A stretch of 15,126 nt of DNA from assembly GCA_002311865.1 (NCBI GenBank), contig DBZV01000030.1, positions 7,613-22,738 on the forward strand. The letters run 5' to 3'. How positions within the stretch are numbered: the first letter of the stretch is position 1; the number at the start of each line of letters is the position of its first letter. Below the pieces are notes generated by a model. That model did not search any database and was not told where the DNA came from. It saw nothing but the letters and a program-made list of their open reading frames with translations. Below, piece after piece: positions 1 through 5,715 of this stretch. Position numbers and translations under genes: made by a program. The DNA is from Dehalococcoidia bacterium UBA1151. Lineage in GTDB: Bacteria; Chloroflexota; Dehalococcoidia; Lucifugimonadales; Lucifugimonadaceae.

Positions 1-840
1 AACCGCCTCCGTGGCGCACTGAATACCGTCGCCATCAAGGCGCCTGGATTCGGCGACCGCCGCAAGGCTATGCTGCAGGACATTGCCGTCCTCACCGGTG
101 GCCAGGTCATCAGCGAAGAAGTTGGCCGCAAGCTTGACTCCACCGAAATTGAGGACCTCGGCCGATGTAACCGAGTGGAATCAACCAAGGACGACACTAC
201 GTTCGTTGGTGGTGCAGGCGACAAGAAGGCGATTGAAGGCCGGATCAATGAGATCAAGGCCCAGATCGAGCAGACCACATCCGACTACGACCGCGAGAAG
301 CTCCAGGAGCGGATGGCGAAGATGTCCGGTGGTGTTGCCATCCTCAAGGTTGGCGCAGCAACCGAAGTTGAGATGAAAGAGAAGAAGCAGCGAGTTGAGG
401 ACGCCCTTGAGGCAACTCGAGCGGCTGTGGAAGAGGGCATCGTCCCTGGTGGCGGAACAATCCTGATCCGCGCATCAGACGCTCTGAAAAAGGTCAAAGC
501 TCCATCAGCTGACGAGCAGACCGGAATCGGCATCCTGGAGAGGGCGCTTCTCGCTCCCATCCGGGTGATTGCCACCAACTCCGGCGCCGAGGGTGCTGTC
601 ATCCTCAACAAGGTGTCGGAAGAGGGCGGAAACTACGGCTATGACGCCCAGGCTGAGAAGTTTGGCGACATGTTCGAACTCGGCATCATCGACCCTGCGA
701 AGGTAACCCGCGCAGCGGTTGAGAATGCCGTCTCAGTTGCAGGAATGATCCTGACAACAGAGTCGCTCATCACCGACCAGCCCGTTCCAGAGCCAGCAAT
801 GCCCGGTGGCATGCCCCCTGGCGGCGGGATGGACTTCTAG
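1..840 (+). CDS. groEL: Chaperonin GroEL (Hsp60), 3' part
   Basis: This is the C-terminal roughly 279 residues of a GroEL subunit. The reading frame is open from the first base, so the gene starts upstream of the window; full-length members are about 540 residues. GroEL forms the double-ring ATP-dependent folding chamber in the cytoplasm with GroES. Diagnostic stretches are KAPGFGDRRKAML near the left edge (apical domain), TSDYDREKLQERMAKMSGG, and VGAATEVEMKEKK followed by VEDALEATRAAVEEGIVPGG. The Asp of DALEATRAA corresponds to the ATP-hydrolysis Asp of the family. NYGYDAQ and IIDPAKVTRAA continue the equatorial domain. It ends in a Gly/Met/Pro-rich tail (PGGMPPGGGMDF), like the flexible GGM tail of classical GroEL and unlike the His-rich tail of some actinobacterial paralogues. 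The terminator starting about 30 bases after the stop suggests it ends its transcription unit. No defect is visible in the part present. Confidence 0.97.
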   Translation, partial: NRLRGALNTVAIKAPGFGDRRKAMLQDIAVLTGGQVISEEVGRKLDSTEIEDLGRCNRVESTKDDTTFVGGAGDKKAIEGRINEIKAQIEQTTSDYDREKLQERMAKMSGGVAILKVGAATEVEMKEKKQRVEDALEATRAAVEEGIVPGGGTILIRASDALKKVKAPSADEQTGIGILERALLAPIRVIATNSGAEGAVILNKVSEEGGNYGYDAQAEKFGDMFELGIIDPAKVTRAAVENAVSVAGMILTTESLITDQPVPEPAMPGGMPPGGGMDF

Positions 841-867
841 CCCAACCTGTACAGGTACAGTTGAAAG

Positions 868-900
868 AAAAGGCCCGGAGCAGTTGCTCCGGGCCTTTTT
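868..900 (+). terminator. Rho-independent terminator after groEL, probably bidirectional
   Basis: GGCCCGGAGCA (872-882) is an exact inverted repeat of TGCTCCGGGCC (885-895), giving a very GC-rich stem with a tight loop. Five T (896-900) follow on the plus strand. On the other strand the A-run at 868-871 supplies a U-run for the convergent lipoprotein gene, whose stop lies at 922. It can therefore stop both groEL and the opposing transcript. Confidence 0.93.
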
Positions 901-921
901 GGTTGATGCGTTATCGCTGAG

Positions 922-2574
922 CTAACCCTGCCCGACGAACGTTCCGTGGCGCTCGCCGTTGACCAGCACATCGAACTCAACTCCGGGCTCAAACGGCCCT
1001 TCGATCGGGATTCGAATTTCTTCGACGCCGTAGATCAGCGTGCAGATCGATGCTGCTACAGGTGTCTGGTTGAGGATCTGGATGCTGATTATCTTGCCGT
1101 CGTGCTTCACGGTAAACGAGTTAAACTCGTGGCAGCCGCTTGGCAGGCCGATGGTGACATGCACGATGTACAGCGGCGGGAACTTCTCCAGGATCATTAC
1201 TTCAACCTTCTCCACGGGAGCAGCGTCAAGCTTGAACTCACCAACGACGGGTATGATCAGCTCCCTGGGCTCGTCGATCACCACACCTGGACCTGCGAAC
1301 TTCTCACCGGCCGTACTATCCAGTACTTCGGTGATCTCGATGCTGTCGCCTACGTACAGAGTGATCAGGTTTCCGCGCAGATAGAAGTGTGGGGGGCCAA
1401 TCCAGCGGACTGATGAAACTGACTGACCGTCTGCGCTGGTGATCGTTCCGCCATCTGGTGAGACTCTGCCCGATGCTTTTTTCGCCTGGTCGGCATCACC
1501 GAACTCATACAGTAGAACTTCTGCGTCGCCTGCCAGCGCGAGCTTCGCATCGACTCCGAAGATAGCGTCTGAGAGTACACCGCTCTTTCCAAGTTGACCG
1601 AAGCGACTCTCGAGCCCACTCAGGACACTCTGAATGTCCTCCGGGAACTTCTCCCCCACCGCGATTTGCTCGGGGAGCGGAAGAAGGCCAATGCCGCCGC
1701 CTGATATCCCCTCGGCCAGCAGTCGGGCAGCGATGCTGTCGAGCAGATCGATTACGTCAAGATTCTCGCCAACGTACAACATGATGCTGTCGCCCCTCAC
1801 GTAGAAGTGCTGTGTGGCTACCCACGTGACCATGGAAATGCTGCCATCCGCTCCCACGATGGAGCCGTCTGGCTTGATTCCTGCGGCGGCGGCTTCCGCA
1901 TCTTCAAGATTGTCGAATAGGTAGACTTCAACTCGCTCGCCGAATACTGTCATCGCTTCACCGCTGAATCCGAAGAACGACTGAAAAGCCTCATCGCCGC
2001 GAGACGCTCTGACATCCGCATCCTGGAACAGGTCACTCAGTTCGTCGGCTGTGTTCATTGCCCCGCGGTCGTCTGTCTGAATTTCGGCGATAGGGTCCTG
2101 GCCTTCGAACGTGAGCACCATGTCGTTCACGTTGACCGTGTACGTCGTGCCCTGATCGTAGGTACCCGGCAGCGTCACGGCGTTCTTGACCATGCGGTAG
2201 ATTTCAGCGCATGCGATCGGCTCGGCGGACGGTGCTGGCCTCGTGTTGGTAACGGTAATATTTACGGTGTCGCCATTGCGGTCCACGATGATCTGATCGA
2301 ACGTATAGCAGGCGTTGGGCAATCCAGAGTGAATTGTCACTCCGTACTGCACAGGGAAGCTCTCGCGGATCTCGATAATAGCGTTATCGACTGGTGCATC
2401 GGCCACTTCACGCGTAACCGGCTCTGGAAGATCGCCTGAGGGTGTGGGCGCCACTGCCGAACCGGGCGTCGGAGCCGCGGCTGGCTTCTCGTCCTCACTC
2501 CCGCAAGCGATTACTGCCACCATCGCCACGGCGACGCTGGCCATCACAATTCTGGTTTTGAAATTTATGAACAC
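922..2574 (-). CDS. Putative lipoprotein with duplicated A-B-B'-A' domains, function unknown
   Basis: A 550-residue protein that I do not recognise as a named family. It starts at GTG 2574; GGAG lies about 8 bases upstream on the minus strand. The N-terminus is a lipoprotein signal: a charged start, a hydrophobic stretch (about 9-23) and VIAC with Cys24 as the probable lipidated residue, then a Pro/Ala/Thr-rich linker (about 30-50). The rest is built of repeats. Domain A (about 60-150) resembles A' (about 452-540), sharing e.g. LPNACYTFDQ versus LPSGCHEFNS. Domain B (about 205-290) resembles B' (about 340-430), sharing HFYVRGDSIMLYVGE versus HFYLRGNLITLYVGD. Each A copy keeps two Cys (89/122 and 481/511), a possible disulfide outside the membrane. 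It stands alone between the groEL terminator and the trpS control region and is probably a surface-anchored binding or structural protein. No catalytic motif was seen. Confidence 0.85.
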   Translation of the reverse strand: MFINFKTRIVMASVAVAMVAVIACGSEDEKPAAAPTPGSAVAPTPSGDLPEPVTREVADAPVDNAIIEIRESFPVQYGVTIHSGLPNACYTFDQIIVDRNGDTVNITVTNTRPAPSAEPIACAEIYRMVKNAVTLPGTYDQGTTYTVNVNDMVLTFEGQDPIAEIQTDDRGAMNTADELSDLFQDADVRASRGDEAFQSFFGFSGEAMTVFGERVEVYLFDNLEDAEAAAAGIKPDGSIVGADGSISMVTWVATQHFYVRGDSIMLYVGENLDVIDLLDSIAARLLAEGISGGGIGLLPLPEQIAVGEKFPEDIQSVLSGLESRFGQLGKSGVLSDAIFGVDAKLALAGDAEVLLYEFGDADQAKKASGRVSPDGGTITSADGQSVSSVRWIGPPHFYLRGNLITLYVGDSIEITEVLDSTAGEKFAGPGVVIDEPRELIIPVVGEFKLDAAPVEKVEVMILEKFPPLYIVHVTIGLPSGCHEFNSFTVKHDGKIISIQILNQTPVAASICTLIYGVEEIRIPIEGPFEPGVEFDVLVNGERHGTFVGQG

Positions 2575-2679
2575 GATCTATTCTCCATCATCCGAGTAAT
2601 CCCCTCGGCGGGAAGCTTCATATTTTTTTTGGTTCTCACAGATATAAACGAAAGCGCATGCGGTTTTGTTCCCGGGTTA

Positions 2680-2709
2680 TCAGATGCCGCTACAATCGCT
2701 CAGATGCCG
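2680..2709 (+). repeat. 10-bp direct repeat TCAGATGCCG, 20-bp period, upstream of trpS promoter
   Basis: TCAGATGCCG occurs exactly at 2680-2689 and again at 2700-2709. The copies lie about two helical turns apart on the same face of the helix, and the second ends 11 bases before a TTGACG -35 candidate. This placement suits a regulator site, but the region also lies upstream of the divergent lipoprotein gene. No known regulator is assigned. Confidence 0.5.
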
Positions 2710-2720
2710 GCCATCCACAT

Positions 2721-2750
2721 TTGACGTTACGATTTCCGTAGACGTAGACT
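2721..2750 (+). promoter_or_regulatory. Candidate sigma-70-type promoter for trpS/trp operon
   Basis: TTGACG (2721-2726, 5/6 match to TTGACA) and TAGACT (2745-2750, 4/6 match to TATAAT) are separated by 18 bases. Transcription would begin near 2757-2760, about 40 bases before the T-box Stem I, which is where a promoter is expected. The -10 element is imperfect. Confidence 0.5.
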
Positions 2751-2800
2751 TGTACATAGTAGATTTCAAAGGCTGTGAACGGGACTAGTACGTTCGAACA

Positions 2801-3051
2801 CCGGGCCAGAGAGAGTTGGGGATGGTGGAAACCCGACGCCCAAGGATCGCGCCGAATGGACCCGGGAGCCGCAGGGCTAAATTCCGAGCGATTGGAAAAG
2901 TATCCTGAGCCGGAGAGGGCACCGTTATCAGAGCCCAGGGATTCACCCCGCCAATGGGGGAGATGGCTCCTGACAAGAGATGTTCGCCTGAGGCGAATAA
3001 TCAGGGTGGCACCGCGATTAACCTCGCCCCTGTTTGGGCGAGGCTTTTTTT
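2801..3051 (+). ncRNA. T-box riboswitch (tRNA-Trp-responsive leader of trpS)
   Basis: The hallmark AGGGTGGCACCGCG lies at 3003-3016. Stem I can be drawn: CCGGG 2801-2805 pairs with CCCGG 2861-2865, the AGAGAG motif follows at 2808-2813, then TTGGG 2816-2820 pairs with CCCAA 2839-2843, with the distal GGATGGTGGAAACCC-type element between them. The specifier sits in GAATGGACC: TGG at 2857-2859, the Trp codon, followed by A as is usual. The acceptor bulge is UGGC (3007-3010), which pairs with GCCA, fitting the G73 discriminator of bacterial tRNA-Trp. The antiterminator is AGGG 3003-3006 with CCCT 3028-3031 plus GCG 3014-3016 with CGC 3025-3027; it excludes the terminator stem. Uncharged tRNA-Trp should therefore allow read-through. 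AGCC/GGCT (2867-2878) is a further small hairpin. Confidence 0.95.
3022..3051 (+). terminator. Regulated intrinsic terminator of the T-box
   Basis: CCTCGCCC (3022-3029) pairs perfectly with GGGCGAGG (3036-3043) around a 6-base loop, followed by seven T at 3045-3051. Its 5' arm shares bases 3025-3029 with the 3' arm of the antiterminator, so the two structures cannot coexist. It is the off state when tRNA-Trp is charged. Confidence 0.93.
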
Positions 3052-3083
3052 GCCTCAAAATAACTGGGTTAGGACTCAGACAG

Positions 3084-4115
3084 ATGACGAGCAAAACAGC
3101 GGTGAATTCAACAGCAACAGCAAGAGTGCTGAGCGGTATCCAGCCATCTGGCGTACTCCACGTTGGCAACTACTTTGGCGCCATCAAGCAGCACATTGAG
3201 CATCAGGACAGGTTCCCCGGCGAGGCGTTTTACTTCATCGCCAATTACCACTCGATGACGACGGTCGGCGATCCACAGACGCTGGCCGATCTGACGCAAG
3301 GCGTTGCGCTGGACTACCTTGCTCTGGGTCTCGACCCGGCAAAGGCGACATTCTACCGGCAGTCAGATGTGCCAGAAGTTACCGAGCTGACGTGGATTCT
3401 GAGTTGCGTGACCGGCAAGGGGTTGCTGGATCGCGCCGTGTCCTACAAAGATAAGGTGCAGCAGGGCATCAACGCCTCCGTTGGCCTCTTCACCTACCCA
3501 ATGCTGATGGCCGCCGACATCCTGATCGTCCGCTCGACAATGGTTCCCGTTGGTCAGGACCAGACGCAGCATCTTGAGATTACACGCGACATTGCCGGCT
3601 CATTCAACGCGGCATATGACACCGATATCTTTCCGATGCCCGATACCCTGCTCAACGACGACGCTGTGGTTCCCGGAATCGATGGCCGGAAGATGAGCAA
3701 GAGCTACGACAACGCCGTTCCAATCTTCGCCACCGAAGCGGAGATCAAGGCCAAAGTAAAGCGGGTGAAGACGTCATCCACGGCCCTTGGCGATCCTATC
3801 GACCCCGAAACCGACACCGTGTTCCAACTATTCCGCCTGTTCGGCAATCCCGATGAGGTTGAAGAACTGAGAAACGGCTACCTGGCTGGCGAGATTGGCT
3901 ACGGGAAGAGCAAGGAGATGCTGCGGTCTGTAATGACCGGCTACTTCGAGCCGTATCGTGCCCGCCGAGAAGAACTGGAGAACGACTCCGATTACGTTGA
4001 AGATGTCCTTCAAGAAGGAGCAAAGCGCGCGCGTGCAGAAGCTCGATTTACCGTTGATCGCGTTCGTGAAATCGTAGGACTTGGTGCCGCGACTAGGGTG
4101 GGATCGGCCAGATGA
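3084..4115 (+). CDS. trpS: Tryptophanyl-tRNA synthetase
   Basis: Class I aminoacyl-tRNA synthetase that attaches Trp to tRNA-Trp in the cytoplasm. The start is ATG 3084, giving 343 residues, close to the usual 330-350. AGGA at 3071-3074 is a plausible ribosome site. An open frame continues upstream to 2775, but that stretch is T-box RNA. Visible motifs are the N-terminal SGIQPSGVLHVGNYFGA (the HIGH motif as HVGN, residues 26-29) and GRKMSKSYDN (the KMSKS loop at residues 203-207). VPVGQDQTQHLEITRDIA, typical of TrpRS, lies between them. The gene is controlled by the tRNA-Trp T-box directly upstream. Its TGA overlaps the ATG of a short leader ORF (ATGA), and trpE follows 85 bases later on the same strand. 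This makes it the probable first gene of a Trp-responsive operon. Confidence 0.97.
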   Translation: MTSKTAVNSTATARVLSGIQPSGVLHVGNYFGAIKQHIEHQDRFPGEAFYFIANYHSMTTVGDPQTLADLTQGVALDYLALGLDPAKATFYRQSDVPEVTELTWILSCVTGKGLLDRAVSYKDKVQQGINASVGLFTYPMLMAADILIVRSTMVPVGQDQTQHLEITRDIAGSFNAAYDTDIFPMPDTLLNDDAVVPGIDGRKMSKSYDNAVPIFATEAEIKAKVKRVKTSSTALGDPIDPETDTVFQLFRLFGNPDEVEELRNGYLAGEIGYGKSKEMLRSVMTGYFEPYRARREELENDSDYVEDVLQEGAKRARAEARFTVDRVREIVGLGAATRVGSAR

Positions 4116-4165
4116 ACGTCCGTATATTGCACAACCCTGGAAACCGTTGGCGCGGCCTCGACTAA
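4112..4165 (+). CDS. Putative trp leader peptide (17 codons, one Trp codon)
   Basis: A short ORF reading MNVRILHNPGNRWRGLD then TAA. Its ATG overlaps the trpS stop as ATGA, the coupling seen between translated genes. AGGGTGGG (4095-4102) lies about 9 bases upstream as a possible ribosome site. The single Trp codon is TGG 4148-4150, five codons before the stop. The stop (4163-4165) falls at the end of CCTCGACTA (4156-4164), the left arm of the hairpin that covers the trpE Shine-Dalgarno sequence. The position, the Trp codon near the end and the overlap with the hairpin are what an attenuation leader peptide needs. Classical Trp leaders carry two or three adjacent Trp codons; this one has a single one, so the assignment rests on context. 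It is too short for coding statistics. Confidence 0.6.
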   Translation: MNVRILHNPGNRWRGLD

Positions 4166-4194
4166 TCCGCCGCCCTATCTCAACATAGTCGAGG
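4156..4194 (+). promoter_or_regulatory. Hairpin sequestering the trpE Shine-Dalgarno sequence
   Basis: CCTCGACTA (4156-4164) and TAGTCGAGG (4186-4194) form a perfect 9-bp stem with a 21-base loop. The right arm contains the GAGG of the trpE ribosome site (GAGGAA 4191-4196, trpE ATG at 4201). No T-run follows, so this is not an intrinsic terminator; it should act on translation. A competing helix, GGCGCGG (4149-4155) with CCGCCGCC (4167-4174, one bulged C), would put the left arm into a loop. A ribosome on the leader ORF would cover part or all of the left arm and free the trpE site. Confidence 0.65.
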
Positions 4195-4200
4195 AATTTC

Positions 4201-5715
4201 ATGCACACACCAACAAAAGACCAGTTCATAGAGCTGGCGAATGACTACAACCTTATCCCTGTATTCCGAGCGATTTCGGCAGACCTGGAGACACCCGTTT
4301 CCGCGTTTCTGAAGGTAGCTAACGGCCCGTACTCGTTCCTGTTTGAGTCGGTTGAAGGTGGAGAACGCCTTGCCCGATACAGCTTCATCGGTACCGAGCC
4401 GCACGACGTGATCCGCACTGGCGCCAATGAGCCCAACGGCGAGGTTGATCCGCTGATTCCGGTGAAGGAACGACTGGACAAGATCAAAACGGCGCCCGTA
4501 TGGGGTCTCCCGGAGCGATTTCATGGTGGCGCGGTTGGCTACATTTCATACGACGCCATTCGCCACTTTGAACCGAAGGTCCCGCCGCTGAGGGGTACCG
4601 GCGTAGGCATTCCTGAGTCGATTCACATGATGACGGATAGTCTGCTGATCTTCGATCACGTGCAGCACGAGATTCTGGTTGTTGCGCACGCCCAAATTGG
4701 AGATGACCCATCGGCCGACTACGATCGCGCTCGATCGAAGGTCGAAGACCTCATCGACCGACTGGAAGGCCCACTCCCTGCGAACGCATATCAACGATCA
4801 TCAGGCCGTTGGATCCAGAGTAAAGATGGCGCCCTGGACTACGAAGAAGCGCCCAGCGAAATCGAAGGCTCGTCTTACGAGTCACTACCGAATATGACCC
4901 GCGAGCGCTACGGGGCGATGATCGAAGAGGGCAAGAAGGCAATCTACGATGGCGAAGTCATCCAGGTGGTTCTCTCGCAGCGAGTGGAGCGAAAGACGGA
5001 CGTCCGGCCCTTCGACCTGTACCGCTCCCTGCGGGCGATAAACCCTTCACCGTATATGTTCTTCCTTGAGATGGGCGATTTTCAGATCGTGGGCGCATCC
5101 CCGGAGCTGCTCGTTCGAGCAGTTGATGGCGAGGTTGCGGTTCACCCGATTGCAGGCACACGCCCGCGTGGCGCAACCCCAGAAGAGGACGCGCGCCTGT
5201 CCGAGGAGTTGCGAAACGACGAGAAGGAGAAGGCTGAGCACGTCATGTTGCTTGATTTGGGACGCAATGACGTTGGCCGGGTCAGCATTCCGGGCACGGT
5301 GAAGGTCAATCAAATGATGGACGTTGAGTATTACTCGCACGTCATGCACCTTGTCTCAGACGTGGTGGGCAAGCTCGATCCCAAGTACGACGCCTTTGAC
5401 GTACTACGCGCCGGATTCCCGGCGGGAACGGTCTCTGGTGCACCAAAAGTGCGTGCGATGGAGCTGATTGCAGAGCTTGAGCCAGACCGCCGCGGTGCAT
5501 ACGCGGGCGCCATCGGCTACTTCTCGTATCACGGCAGCATGGATACCTGCATCGGCATCCGCACGGTCGTGATGAAGGACGGTGTGGCGCACTTGCAAGC
5601 CGGGGGAGGCGTGGTTGCCGACAGCACTCCCGAGGGAGAGTACAACGAGTCGCTCATCAAGATGGGCGCACTGCAGAAGGCCATCGATGCAGCAGAGGCG
5701 GCCCGACGTGCTTGA
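4201..5715 (+). CDS. trpE: Anthranilate synthase component I
   Basis: A 504-residue chorismate-utilising enzyme that makes anthranilate from chorismate with ammonia supplied by TrpG, the first committed step of Trp synthesis. The N-terminal part contains FLFESVEGGERLARYSFIG (about 46-64). It matches the LLES region that binds feedback Trp in TrpE, so this copy is probably Trp-inhibited. The C-terminal catalytic part has NPSPYMFFLEM, HPIAGTRPRG (Ala rather than the Lys of typical PabB), LLDLGRNDVGRV, YYSHVMHLVS, FPAGTVSGAPKVRAMELI, MDTCIGIRT and EYNESLIKMGAL, so the active site looks complete. The start ATG 4201 is preceded by GAGGAA 4191-4196, itself caught in a 9-bp hairpin after a Trp-codon leader ORF. 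The stop overlaps the second trpE-type gene by 8 bases, implying coupled translation. Confidence 0.95.
   Translation: MHTPTKDQFIELANDYNLIPVFRAISADLETPVSAFLKVANGPYSFLFESVEGGERLARYSFIGTEPHDVIRTGANEPNGEVDPLIPVKERLDKIKTAPVWGLPERFHGGAVGYISYDAIRHFEPKVPPLRGTGVGIPESIHMMTDSLLIFDHVQHEILVVAHAQIGDDPSADYDRARSKVEDLIDRLEGPLPANAYQRSSGRWIQSKDGALDYEEAPSEIEGSSYESLPNMTRERYGAMIEEGKKAIYDGEVIQVVLSQRVERKTDVRPFDLYRSLRAINPSPYMFFLEMGDFQIVGASPELLVRAVDGEVAVHPIAGTRPRGATPEEDARLSEELRNDEKEKAEHVMLLDLGRNDVGRVSIPGTVKVNQMMDVEYYSHVMHLVSDVVGKLDPKYDAFDVLRAGFPAGTVSGAPKVRAMELIAELEPDRRGAYAGAIGYFSYHGSMDTCIGIRTVVMKDGVAHLQAGGGVVADSTPEGEYNESLIKMGALQKAIDAAEAARRA

Noticed and set aside
946..1413. Plus-strand open frame antisense to the lipoprotein gene
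   Set aside because: It is a shadow of the minus-strand gene, which has a signal peptide, a ribosome site and internal domain repeats; the antisense reading has no recognisable features.
2775..3083. Open frame in line with trpS that would add 103 residues to its N-terminus
   Set aside because: The stretch is T-box RNA with a terminator; the added residues match nothing in TrpRS, and ATG 3084 gives the normal family length.
4148..4162. TnaC-like arrest motif: WRGLD in the leader resembles the W-x-x-x-D spacing of WFNID in TnaC
   Set aside because: In TnaC the Trp lies about 12 residues before the stalling point; here it is 4 residues from the end. Free-Trp-induced stalling would also open the trpE site under plenty, the wrong direction for biosynthesis.
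4149..4196. Intrinsic terminator (classical transcription attenuator) before trpE
   Set aside because: The hairpins are followed by AATTTCATG rather than a T-run, so a terminator is not supported; a translational role fits better.
5582..5707. Longer start (ATG 5582) for the second trpE-type gene
   Set aside because: It would overlap trpE by 134 bases and the extra residues are an out-of-frame reading of the trpE C-terminus. GTG 5708 or ATG 5687 fits the family start.
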